Assembly: GCF_963678635.1 (NCBI RefSeq)
Contig: NC_087067.1
Coordinates: 36,836,686-36,900,685 of the forward strand
Reading direction: 5' to 3'
DNA length: 64,000 nucleotides
Source of the DNA: Symsagittifera roscoffensis
Taxonomy: Eukaryota > Xenacoelomorpha > Acoela > Convolutidae
The first letter of the stretch is position 1. Each line of letters opens with the position of its first letter. The notes under the pieces are model-generated. The model saw only the letters and a list, made by a program, of their open reading frames with translations. It was not told the DNA's origin and made no database searches. A program made the translations under genes and the position numbers. Below, in pieces: positions 45,875 through 55,570 of this stretch.

Positions 45875-47024
45875 CTAAGCTTCTAGTCGGCTCTTTGTGT
45901 TCCAAAAACAGCAGTTCGAGTCGAATAAAAATGAAGAACATCTCTAGCTAGCTGCTAAATTTAGTTATTATTATGTCATAAGACAATCATGAGCTATTTT
46001 TATACATCAAGCAAAAGTAAAAAGTTGTTCATTAGTTAAAACACATTTTCTTCAAGATAAACGGTCCCTCAAACCGAAACGTAAAAAAACAGTACAATAA
46101 TAAAATTAGCTACTTTGCTACTTGGCTAAATTGCTAAAAAATAAGATGAAAAAGTTGCTTAATAGTTGCTAAAAATAATAGCAAAACTGGCTGCTGAAAC
46201 AGTTTCCGGCGCCGACAAAAATGAAATGAACCCGACTGTTGCTTTTGTTACGAGTCTTCAGATAATTTTTGTTCTCACGAAAAGTTTCTAGCAGAGCTAC
46301 CGAGATCTAAAATTACTCGACGAGAGTTACTACCGCAAACTACTGAGTTTAAGGGATTCCCCTTTTAAACTTTGGAGATTTAAGGGTTCCCGCGTTGACA
46401 AATAGTAAAATTAAGCAAAAATGAGCATACTACAATTTTTTGACCGTTTTCTAGACGCAGTTTGTTGGGCAAACAAAAACCTAACCAAAAAGCCCACTTA
46501 AGATCAAAATTTTTTTTGTGAACAGTTTATATTTTATTTATACTCATTGTTCTTTTTTTCAGACCAAGAGTCAACACAAAAAAAACACTTCAAAAGCATA
46601 TGTTGTGAGTTTGTTTCGAGAAAGCCTAAACAGAATATGTTTAAATCGAAAATACAAAAACTGGAAAATAAATACAATCAATCCGTATTAAACCATGGGA
46701 TAATATAGTTTTCGAAGAACTGATTTTTCTAAACACTGAGACAATTTTAAAATATTTTTGTATTGTGAATTGATTTAGAAACGATAGAACATTAAATTGT
46801 AAATTATATTTTGTTTCAAACTAAATCGATTTTTGATCGAATCAAACCGGTTTTTTTAGGTCTTGTTACAGTATATCTTTGAAATCGATTGTTTCTCATT
46901 TTTACCAGTGCACATTAGCTGCTGAAACGTAAAAAAATGTCAAAAATTGCTGCTTAAATAACTGAATGAATGAAAAATTCAAGATTTGATCATTGATCAA
47001 GTTTCTTTCCTAAAACAATACATG
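45875..47024. other. AT-rich DNA between host gene and E2
   Basis: No open frame, element or RNA gene is recognised. E2 begins at 47025 after ACATG. Confidence 0.5.
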
Positions 47025-47434
47025 TGAGTTAAGACCGAGTTGGTTAACTCATAGAGTAATTTCGGATAGGGTACACCGTCTGCTCGTCACGCTATCTTAT
47101 TTTCGGCCGGATAGATTCGTGCAACTTCTTAGTCTAATACCGATCCTAATCTTACTCTTATACTATCTAGTCTCAGGTTGTTTAACTAGTCTCTGCTAGG
47201 CTCAATAGATCTAGGGTATACTGGTTTATTGCGGCTGCTGAAGTGCTCGGGAGAGTCCAACTAATTTCTAAGTTAAATTCAAATCTCTCTGGTGCTGAAA
47301 TTACAAGTAACTTCAGCACTTACAAATAAGTGGGTTGTTAGTTAGATGGATCATGATTGGTTAATATTAAATACTTTACATTGGTAAAATATCTAAATTA
47401 TCCAATCATAAAATGTAGTTTAGATCAGGTTCCA
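47025..47434 (-). repeat. E2 3' LTR
   Basis: 410 bp with the same TG...CA ends as the E1 5' LTR. The dyad is at 47292-47319 with one mismatch. The left flank is CATG; the matching target duplication would lie outside the window. Confidence 0.85.
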
Positions 47435-49006
47435 CCCATCCGGGTTTTACAGAGTTTTTTAGAATAGTTCTTCTGCAATTCGAAGGATGGATGATGGACG
47501 TTGGTGTTTGGCGAACATCATATTTCTTCTGTTTCCTTTTTGTTAAAGGAGTTCCAGGAAGCTGGAGTTAGAGACATAAGACGTTGTGTCTTCTAGTGAC
47601 AACGACTAAGTCTTTGCAACAAACTCAAATCTGATTTCAGAATGGTTTGCTATGTCAGGTTTTTCTGTTCTGCGTGGAGATTGTGCGTGGAGGGGATGCC
47701 TGGTTACTCGGATCTGTACGTATACTTGAACATCGAGGTGGTCATTGGTCTAGTTCAATGAAGTCCTTTTCTGCGAAGTCAAGTCGTACTCTAAATCCTT
47801 TGAGTTGTGATTGTGAGTGGCATATCGATTGTGGTTGGTCATTCTCTCTCGAGTGTAGTGGGGTCGTTTTGTCTTTAGATGTTCGTCCTTGGTGTTGTAT
47901 TCTGATCTATGTATTGCATAATGTAATTTACATTTTATAAAACATTTATTAGTTTAATATTTTTTAATTATGATTTTAGTTAGTTGTTTTCACAAAAGGT
48001 TTTTGTTTTAGTTCGGTTATTTTGAAGAGTTACTCACACTTGAGTAGCTCTTATTAAAAATAGAGGTGTGGTCACAAAGCGTGGATGTAGCGCGGTGGGT
48101 TAGGCCGGCTATAGAGCATGCTCAGGACGTCCTTCCTGGTGGGTTAGGCCAGGAGTGGGAGTATGATTTCATGCGGTTTTTGTGAGGGGTCCTGTTATGT
48201 GACAACGTTTTATGTTGGGTTTGTTGTGGTTTTTCTTATGTCTTGTTGGTTATGTCCTTTTTCCAAAAGTAAATTGTTCGTGGTATGGGTTTGTCTTTCG
48301 ACTTTTTTGTGTTTTATTATTTCTTTCTTAGACTTTATAATAGTCTTCAAAAGAATAAATTATCCAGTTTTAAACTGGGTTAATCCGGTTTGGGTACCGT
48401 TGGTTTCCTTTTCTTAGTCATGCTGTTATTTTATGATTTGTGGTATTTAGTAAGCTGCGTTGGTTAGTTTTGTTTAGTATATGATTCCTTTCCAACCGGG
48501 TTAAAGGAAAGTTTGAAACATGTTATTATATGTTAGATTTGTTGAGTGTGAAAACTTGAAACTGAAATTCATTATTTTAAACAATTCTTCGTGGGCGAGC
48601 TGTGCGAGTGTGGATAGAATTTCTGTGCGAATAAATGAGAATATCAAAAGGTTAGTACTGCATTTGCATTTTATTAACTTACTGCATAGAATTTGGAAAT
48701 TTACTGCTAGTTATGGGGGAATTTTAAGTTACAAATTTTCATCATAATTAGATTTACTGCTTGTGGGGAAAATTTTAGAAATGAATTTACTGCATAGGTA
48801 TTAAATTTATAAATTTATAAGTGTAAGAGATTAATAGAATTTTTGAAATCTGTTTGATGAAATTTGCGATTTTTATTTGTCTTTTGTGGTCTTTGTAGGT
48901 GATTGTCGGATGAAGGCTAAAAATCTAAGGAAAACATGGATAAAGTATGGTGAGTTTTTTAATATTTCAATTAGTTAGTTATATTCATTTAATTCATACT
49001 TACCTG
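47435..49006 (-). other. E2 3' noncoding region
   Basis: Matches 26401-28004. It carries the two GGTGGGTTAGGCC boxes (48094-48149) and, on the plus strand, GTTAGT at about 48651, CTTTGTAG near 48899 and GTGAGT near 48950. Confidence 0.5.
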
Positions 49007-50812
49007 TTAGTCGTCGGGGAAAAAACCGTGGGGGAAGATGTCGTGAATTAGTTCTGAAGTTGTTAGTAGTTTAGCTAAGATGCGGATGATATTTTTAGTC
49101 TGAAGCAGTGGCCAAAGCAATTGAAGTGCCTTAATAGTGGTTAGTTCTTCAGTGCCAACTGCAAACTCATAAGGTGTGTTTTGGATTAGATTATATAATT
49201 TGTGATTGAATTTAGTGTTGTGGATGAATTCTAAAATTGGGATTTCTATAGGTTGTACAAACTCGTGCGGGATAAGGAAGGGTCGGGATTCTTCGGCGTT
49301 GAAGGTCTTGGTGATGGGACAGAAGATGTACATTTGGGTTATGGGGTCATAATTACGAAGAATACCATGGAGGTTAGTGTCTTTAATACAATATGTGAAA
49401 TTTAGGAAAAATGGTGAAGTGTATTTGGAATTAATGAATTGAAAACGATGGTGTGGTTGTCTAGAGGGTGTGTGTAGGTCAAAGTGATTTTGGATGAAGC
49501 GATAATAACTATATGTGTGGGTTTGTTTAGTGCGCAACATAATATCGTGTGAGCAGTGTAAATCTCTTTCGTGTGGTGCAAGGAAATGAAAGGTTAGTGA
49601 AAATATTTGGAAGCGTTCTTTAAAACTTTCGTATGCTTGTGTGTCTGTTAGTGCTTCTGAAATAATGTGATCAAACTTTCGGTCGAAGATGTTTAGTGTG
49701 AATATATATGGTGTCTTGATGAAAAACTTCTCGGTAATTTGTGGATTAGCGAAGCGATCGTCGTCTAAGAATTGATCTTGGTTAGCTCTGATGATGTTGT
49801 GATCATAGTATTCGAGTGTATATTCGTTAGCTCTAGGTGCAGTGTGTGTTTTTAGTGATTTTTTATATCCAACGTAAGTAAATTGTCTAGCGGTTAGTGG
49901 TGTAGTGAGTCGATATAGCATGTCCGTATTTCGCTCTATATCGATGTGAGTGTTAGATAAAGGTAAGCAAAGAGGATTAGTAAAATGATAATATGAGGTC
50001 CAAGAGAGAGTGGGCATTAAAACGTATTCATCTACAAAGTTGCGTGTTTCGTTAGTGTCGTGGGGGGTGTTTAAGGTGTATTGTGGGAATGAGGGTAAGG
50101 TGATGGCTAAAAATTCTTTTGTGTTAGTATGCTTGGGGTGGTTGATGTATTCACGGGCTGTTCCTGGTTTTGCTGGGAAAGGATGGTTGGGGAACTTTCT
50201 TTTAAAAGTGCGGTAAGCTCTATTAGTGTTGAGTGAAGATTCAGTTGATGTGGATGATGGTGCTAATGATTCAGTATAATTTGAAGAGGGTGTAGGGGTA
50301 GGGGGGTTGGATGAATTTATTGTGGAGGAGATTTGGTTTATGGTTGGGGTATTAAGGTGGTAGGGTTGTTGTTGAAGGGTAATAAAATTATCTAGCTCTG
50401 GGGAGATTCGGGGGGTGTCTGGAGAATGAGATGATTGGTCAGAATGGTATGAGGAGTAGGTTGGGGTAACTTGGGAAGCATAAGAGGGTGTGGGAGTGAT
50501 TGGGTCAGGGTTATTGGATAATATGGGTTGAAAAGGGGGTTGAGAAAAATTAGAAGAGTTATGAAAATTATTGGATGGGGATGGTTCTGAGTCGGCAAAT
50601 TCATCGGGGGTTTCAATATTCGGGTTATTGAGTTGTGAGATGGAATATAAAACTGAGATGTGTGAATTAGTGTCGGAATTCATGCCTGATGTTACATTAC
50701 TAGATGGAAAATCGGGTGGCGGAAAAGCAAAAAGTGGTATTATTGGGATTGGAGAGGTAAGATTGGTTGGGTGGGAATTTGATCGGTGTAGTGATCCAAG
50801 TTGGCGGCTCAT
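49007..50812 (-). CDS. E2 ORF4: 601-residue protein of unknown family
   Basis: Intact, starting at ATG 50812, where ATGA is shared with the env stop. Residues 1 to about 230 are a Pro/Ser/Thr/Asn-rich, probably disordered region; residues about 230-601 look globular, with many aromatic and basic residues and recurring His (FTYVGYKK, HDIMLRTKQTHTYSYYRF, MYIFCPITKTFNAEESRPF, GTEELTTIKALQLLWPLLQ, FPHGFFPDD at the end). There is no signal peptide, membrane segment, zinc finger or known catalytic motif. It is the last gene before the 3' LTR, the place of accessory genes in complex retroviruses. E1 has a decayed copy whose C-terminal protein sequence is strongly conserved. I do not recognise the family. 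Confidence 0.75.
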   Translation of the reverse strand: MSRQLGSLHRSNSHPTNLTSPIPIIPLFAFPPPDFPSSNVTSGMNSDTNSHISVLYSISQLNNPNIETPDEFADSEPSPSNNFHNSSNFSQPPFQPILSNNPDPITPTPSYASQVTPTYSSYHSDQSSHSPDTPRISPELDNFITLQQQPYHLNTPTINQISSTINSSNPPTPTPSSNYTESLAPSSTSTESSLNTNRAYRTFKRKFPNHPFPAKPGTAREYINHPKHTNTKEFLAITLPSFPQYTLNTPHDTNETRNFVDEYVLMPTLSWTSYYHFTNPLCLPLSNTHIDIERNTDMLYRLTTPLTARQFTYVGYKKSLKTHTAPRANEYTLEYYDHNIIRANQDQFLDDDRFANPQITEKFFIKTPYIFTLNIFDRKFDHIISEALTDTQAYESFKERFQIFSLTFHFLAPHERDLHCSHDIMLRTKQTHTYSYYRFIQNHFDLHTPSRQPHHRFQFINSKYTSPFFLNFTYCIKDTNLHGILRNYDPITQMYIFCPITKTFNAEESRPFLIPHEFVQPIEIPILEFIHNTKFNHKLYNLIQNTPYEFAVGTEELTTIKALQLLWPLLQTKNIIRILAKLLTTSELIHDIFPHGFFPDD

Positions 50813-53427
50813 CGTGGGCTAAAAAAATGATTATTTTGAGACTGAAAAGCGGTGGTATGGGGTTGTTCAATAATTTGTTCATAAGTATTATCATCTTGTG
50901 ACTGGTGTGTCATTATATGTTGGATGGGACTTTGTGATGTGGTGAGTCGAAAATTTGGATTATGTGTGATGGCTAAATTTCGAAAATTTCGTGGGACTAG
51001 GGATAGTGGATGGTTATTTGGTAGGGGTGGTAATTGTGGTGCCGTTGGCGTTATGTCTACATTGTTATGTTCTTCGTCGTATGTATTTTGTCGTGTTGCT
51101 ATTTTTGTGTTATATTCTTTTATTTGTGCGTCTAAAAGAATTTTGTTTATAGATGTAGAAAAGATTCCAAAAAATCCTGCAAAGAGTATGCGTGCTACGC
51201 TTGCTTGTCTGTTTACTTGTGTGTGTATAGCACATGTGTTGTAGATTCCTTTTAAAAGTGAGAAAAGAAATCCAATAAAGTTAAACATTGCGTATAAAAT
51301 AGTCAATTTTTCTAAGATGTAGTAGGGCCATCCTAGAAAATCGAGGATCTCATTTTTGAGTGTAACAAAGCTAAAAATGTTAATTGGTGATATATCTTGG
51401 GGACGGTATTTTTCACCGTTTAGATATATATAATCTTTAATGTCTTTAAAATATCCGCTATAGTCTTGCGTGTAGATATCGGCAAATCCTGCGGTTTCTG
51501 CAAGTTTGCGTAAATTTTGGTCTATTGATTGTCTTTGTATAGTGTCCATTTGTGTTAATAATTCTTGGAATTGTTGTGTTCTAATGTGATGTTGAATATC
51601 TGATTTTGAATAGATTCCTATTGATTGTAAGTCTATATTTGGGTTTCGAGCAATAGCGCGAATGCTTTCTGGTGAAAATTTTTTGAGTGATTGCATTAAT
51701 GTGGGATATGGAGTGAGAAGATAATATTTATTTTCATCAGGGTTTAGTTGTACTACATTGTGGCTGTTTTCTGATCCACATGGGACTGCGGTATCCCAGA
51801 AATAGGTTCTTCGTGAAAGTGTATCCACGAAATGTACTTTATTCTTATAAAAGATAGGGATTCTTTTATAACATCGTTTATCTTCAAAAACGTATAGTGG
51901 TGATACTTTTTTAGTACAAGTATAAAACCATAAGATGTTTCCTTCATAGTCTAAAAAATTTGATCTATTTCCAGATAATAAGTATCCTGCATAGGGTATT
52001 TTTAATACTGCTAGTGCAAGTGATTGTAATATTTGTGTTCGTTCTAATTCGCATAGTTGGTGTAGTGTTTCTAATTCGGAGAGTGACATTTCTTGAAAAA
52101 TTCGGCTAATTGTATAATCTAGTTTCATATCTAAATGAATATCATAGTGGATATTACCGAAATATGTAGTATTCATTAGTGATAATTCTTGTAAGCGTGT
52201 GCTTCTGGTGTCATGGGGTTTTAGATGTCCACCAGGTTGTCCGTTGCTTTTTTCAAAATTAACTGGTTTATAGGATGTTCCTTCGTTTGGAGGATGACCT
52301 GTGGCATATGGGTCGATTTTTACTTTTCCAGTGGTCATGTCGAATCCTTTTTCGTATTCAACTAATATTTCAGAGTATTGTGTTCTGTGAAGTGGATTCC
52401 TGTATTTACATGCAAGTTCTGTTTCTTGATATATTTGAAAACGTGTCAATTTATTTTCTATATTGTCTATGTTTCTAAAATTAGAACTTAGTTTTCGTGA
52501 TGGATGGACTTGTTCATATGGAATTGATTGTATAAAATATTTTTCGTGAAATTTTATCATACGAGCGTGTATTTTTGCTACTTGAAATGTTGTACATGTA
52601 TCTTCGGGGAACCAAACAATTGTTGCTTGTGTTCTCGTTGTAGGGTCGCAATAACCTTGATCATTTTTACAAGGTAGTCGGATTCCTTGATAGATCATTG
52701 TATTATCTGATAAATCTCGTGTTAGTTGTATTTTTTCGAGTTGTATTTTCCAATCAAAAAACATTATTTCTTGGTATCCTTTATTTTTTGTGTCTGCTTT
52801 GCAGTTTGATGGGTCATTTATACCAATGTGTGGTATCCAATGTTTATCGTGTAGGTCATAGGTTAATCGTCCGTGTGCGCCGTTATACGGGTATTTTTCG
52901 TCTAGTTTTATATGTCCTTGGTGTCTTTCAAGTTGTGATTGATGTACAGAGTCTGGAAAAACTTGAAAATTAACTAACTTTCTTTGGGAGTTTTTATTTT
53001 GTGTGATGTTTAGTCTAAGTAATTCATTTTTACAATCGTCGGGATTGAGATGTAAAAGACGTTCTATATTACTTTGATAGAATGATTCATGGTCAAGTCG
53101 GTTTTTGTTTCCGTTCGAGACTTGTGAACAATGTACTTTCTTTTCGGAAAATGTTGCTGTGAATTTATAACCTGTAACTGTTGTTGCTCGGGCTTTCGAA
53201 TAGAGTGTTGCTATTACATCTGTGGTTTCTATAGCTTGTGGTTCTGTTTCACATTGTGATACTTGATTTATTGCATATTTATGTAGTGTTTTTTGTTCAT
53301 TTTCTTCACAATCGTAATGTGTTACTAATAAATCTTGTGGTCCTGTACGAGGAGAAGGGTTTATGTTTTGATTTGAGATTACTAGAAAAAGGAGTTGGAG
53401 AAAAATTAATAATTTTAGAATATACAT
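50809..53427 (-). CDS. E2 envelope-like membrane glycoprotein
   Basis: 872 residues, intact. A signal peptide (about residues 1-20) precedes a long cysteine-containing ectodomain with several N-x-S/T sites; the hydrophobic segment FNFIGFLFSLL near residue 715-730 is the likely anchor, followed by another hydrophobic stretch (ILFAGFFGIF) and a ~120-residue polar tail with a PQLPPLP motif. The ectodomain starts with a YDCEE...CETEP pattern and includes GYCDPTTRTQAT...PEDTCTTF, which reminds me of glycoproteins of Jingchuvirales-type RNA viruses and their relatives captured by LTR elements. That link is an inference. An envelope would mediate membrane binding and fusion and make the element potentially infectious. 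It starts within the end of ORF3 and ends on ORF4's ATG. Confidence 0.75.
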   Translation of the reverse strand: MYILKLLIFLQLLFLVISNQNINPSPRTGPQDLLVTHYDCEENEQKTLHKYAINQVSQCETEPQAIETTDVIATLYSKARATTVTGYKFTATFSEKKVHCSQVSNGNKNRLDHESFYQSNIERLLHLNPDDCKNELLRLNITQNKNSQRKLVNFQVFPDSVHQSQLERHQGHIKLDEKYPYNGAHGRLTYDLHDKHWIPHIGINDPSNCKADTKNKGYQEIMFFDWKIQLEKIQLTRDLSDNTMIYQGIRLPCKNDQGYCDPTTRTQATIVWFPEDTCTTFQVAKIHARMIKFHEKYFIQSIPYEQVHPSRKLSSNFRNIDNIENKLTRFQIYQETELACKYRNPLHRTQYSEILVEYEKGFDMTTGKVKIDPYATGHPPNEGTSYKPVNFEKSNGQPGGHLKPHDTRSTRLQELSLMNTTYFGNIHYDIHLDMKLDYTISRIFQEMSLSELETLHQLCELERTQILQSLALAVLKIPYAGYLLSGNRSNFLDYEGNILWFYTCTKKVSPLYVFEDKRCYKRIPIFYKNKVHFVDTLSRRTYFWDTAVPCGSENSHNVVQLNPDENKYYLLTPYPTLMQSLKKFSPESIRAIARNPNIDLQSIGIYSKSDIQHHIRTQQFQELLTQMDTIQRQSIDQNLRKLAETAGFADIYTQDYSGYFKDIKDYIYLNGEKYRPQDISPINIFSFVTLKNEILDFLGWPYYILEKLTILYAMFNFIGFLFSLLKGIYNTCAIHTQVNRQASVARILFAGFFGIFSTSINKILLDAQIKEYNTKIATRQNTYDEEHNNVDITPTAPQLPPLPNNHPLSLVPRNFRNLAITHNPNFRLTTSQSPIQHIMTHQSQDDNTYEQIIEQPHTTAFQSQNNHFFSPR

Positions 53428-54551
53428 GTGTATGATAATCCTGAGTATGGATTATAAAATGTAATGTAGCCAATTGTGTTTTTGGTATATCTGTCGTATT
53501 TGTATATTACTTCAGTAGTTATAAACGGTGGTGGTAGTGATTGAGCTGTTATGTTAGGTGGATTTAATGGGTAGGGATGTTGGGTAATATTATTTAACTT
53601 AACTGTGATTTCAAACTTTAATTGTAAACTGTTTTGTTGGAGTATTTGAATATTGTGATCACGGATATCGTTGTGAATATCTTGGCGATATTGTAATCTA
53701 TTAAGTGCCCAGTTATGAAGGCGGTTACTTTCTTGATGTTGTCCAAATAGTGGTGGAGGTGCTGTAAATGTATTCCAATCTAGTCTTAAAGGAATATTTA
53801 TTGATGATTGTTCTCGATATCTGGCGTCGAGATTATTTGGAAAATTTAAGTTAAAAGGTGGTGGTGAAATCTTGCTTATTGATGGTGTTGATGGTAGTGA
53901 TAATGTTTCTGGTAGTGATGAGGATGTTGTTGTATCCGTAGAAATATCTATGGGGTCATTGACTAAATTTGGTTCACCTTGTGTAAATGAATGTGTAGTC
54001 CAATATGGAAATCGTGATGTTTGGTTTGTGGGGTTGAAAGGATTTTCACGTATTTGCTCAGATGTTGGTGTTGAACCTAAGTAATCTGATGGTAGGCTTG
54101 AGGTGCTACGTTGTGAAAGAAGTGTAGGGGTTTCTGGTAATATACCAATGGGGTTTTCTGGAGTGTTTTGTGATGGGGATTGAGGTATATCAAAATGAAC
54201 TCGGGGAGTTTGAAGATTTCTGTTTCGTCGAGGATGTATAATTTGTCTATTTATTTCGACTGTATTTTGGTTTTGACTAGAATTTCTTATTCTACTTAGT
54301 TCTTGTGGTAGTGTTGGGTATAGGTTATATGTTGGTTCGCTTAAAGGTGCTTGTCGTTGAACTGGTTCTAGTGGTTCTGATAAACGAGCATGTCGTTCTT
54401 CAAAAGTGTATGGATTGTCTTGAAAAGAAATTCGTGTAGATGTTTGAGGATTTTGAGTAGTTGAAGGTGGTGTTTGGTTATCTTGGGATGATGTCGGTGA
54501 AGACTGATTCTGTGACTGTTGGGTAGCAATTTTTGATGGATTTTTGAATTG
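53415..54551 (-). CDS. E2 ORF3: proline-rich protein without any Met codon
   Basis: The 378-codon frame is open from just after a TAA at 54552-54554 to a TAA at 53415-53417, and I find no ATG codon in it. The protein matches the E1 ORF3 along its whole length; many of the differences are synonymous or conservative. Composition is Pro, Ser, Thr, Gln and Asn. Conserved blocks include ISFQDNPYTFEERHARLSEP, YWTT.SFTQGEPNL and NAL/HRLQYRQDIH. The frame begins 5 nt after the stop of ORF b and overlaps env by 13 nt. Expression must use splicing, reinitiation at a non-AUG codon or frameshifting. It may be a structural or assembly protein, but there is no evidence on function. Confidence 0.6.
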   Translation of the reverse strand, partial: QFKNPSKIATQQSQNQSSPTSSQDNQTPPSTTQNPQTSTRISFQDNPYTFEERHARLSEPLEPVQRQAPLSEPTYNLYPTLPQELSRIRNSSQNQNTVEINRQIIHPRRNRNLQTPRVHFDIPQSPSQNTPENPIGILPETPTLLSQRSTSSLPSDYLGSTPTSEQIRENPFNPTNQTSRFPYWTTHSFTQGEPNLVNDPIDISTDTTTSSSLPETLSLPSTPSISKISPPPFNLNFPNNLDARYREQSSINIPLRLDWNTFTAPPPLFGQHQESNRLHNWALNRLQYRQDIHNDIRDHNIQILQQNSLQLKFEITVKLNNITQHPYPLNPPNITAQSLPPPFITTEVIYKYDRYTKNTIGYITFYNPYSGLSYTCIF

Positions 54552-54556
54552 TTACT

Positions 54557-54745
54557 TTAGTGGGAAGGTTTATGTTTATTATAGTATTCTTCCAAAAAAA
54601 GAATTAGAAGGATTGTTGCTAGGGCAAATGTGAAGATTGCTTTCTTTATACATTTACATATTGTCAAAATGAGGGATGATAAAAATGTTATGAAAATTAC
54701 AAACAATAAAAAAATATCGGTTCTACTGAAAATTGTTCGTATCAT
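54557..54745 (-). CDS. E2 small membrane ORF b (62 residues)
   Basis: Two hydrophobic helices (about residues 11-29 and 36-52) flank a short CKCIKK loop, followed by a polar tail. The ATG overlaps the stop of ORF a by ATGA (54742-54745). A homologue in E1 differs at few residues. Size and double hairpin topology fit a viroporin-like or assembly protein; function is unknown. Confidence 0.6.
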   Translation of the reverse strand: MIRTIFSRTDIFLLFVIFITFLSSLILTICKCIKKAIFTFALATILLILFLEEYYNKHKPSH

Positions 54746-54972
54746 TTAGACAAGTTATATGACTCGTACCTGTGGATGTAATCAAGGGTTTTGGAAAGTT
54801 GGAGGAATAGTTCGAGTATAGTGTAGAAAATTAAAAAAATGTTACAAAAAATGATTAGGATTATTAGAAAAGATTCAAGTATATCAAAAAGAAATATTAT
54901 AAAGGTTTCAAGTATTGTAAAAGAATGTTTAAGATTTATGAGTATTTGAGTAACTGATTGAGAGAAGAGCAT
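54742..54972 (-). CDS. E2 small membrane ORF a (76 residues)
   Basis: ATG at 54972 directly follows a TAA (TAAATG). Residues about 20-58 are almost wholly hydrophobic with scattered Glu/Asp and one Cys, and the C-terminus is polar (DYIHRYES). The E1 homologue has diverged more and carries a stop, but keeps the hydrophobic pattern. It lies first in the downstream gene cluster. Confidence 0.55.
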   Translation of the reverse strand: MLFSQSVTQILINLKHSFTILETFIIFLFDILESFLIILIIFCNIFLIFYTILELFLQLSKTLDYIHRYESYNLSK

Positions 54973-55126
54973 TTAAGAAATGATCTCTTGGTCGAATATT
55001 TTTTGCTGTTTGAGGCGATTTTCTAGTGTGGTCGGATTATTTATTAGTTTTTTGACAAGTGGGTTGAGTTTTGTAAAAAATTGTTGGGGGCAATTTTCAT
55101 GGTGACTGGGAGGTCGTCTTTTTCTT
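54973..55126 (-). other. E2 ATG-less open segment before ORF a
   Basis: 50 codons, opened by a stop near 55127 and closed by TAA at 54973. The last 36 codons are conserved with E1 (LNPLVKKLINNPTTLE, KIFDQE). There is no ATG in this frame, which fits a 3' exon reached by splicing. Confidence 0.4.
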
Positions 55127-55570
55127 TATTTTTGTTTGTCAAATGATCCGGGGTATGGTGAGATTTTTATACTTTAGGCTAATTAAAATGTTCATTTTGT
55201 TACTTTAGGCTAAGTTAACAAATTTGCTTTGGGGGTATTCGTGGTCTGAGTTGGGGAAATATTGTTGATCTTTGGGTTATTAGATAAGGGAGGGGTACGG
55301 TATTATGGTGATATTTATTTTAGTTGTCAAGTTGGAGTGGTTTGCTTATTTTTGACCTGGAGGTCGTAAAGTTATAGTTATAGATGTGCCTGGAGTTCTA
55401 TATGATTCGTCTAATTGGTCTTAGTTTGAGTTAGAGAAAGTGACGGATTGGATGAATCCTATTGGTCTATTTTGAACTAGAATTATTACGTACTTGTCAG
55501 CATGTTATTTTGAAAAATGTAAATGAAAAATGTTTCGAAGGTTTCAAGATAGTGAAGTATAATGTTAAAA
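55127..55570 (-). other. E2 pol to ORF a interval
   Basis: Noncoding between the pol stop and the open segment; similar in E1 (34126-34567). I found no clear promoter or shared splice acceptor. Confidence 0.4.
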
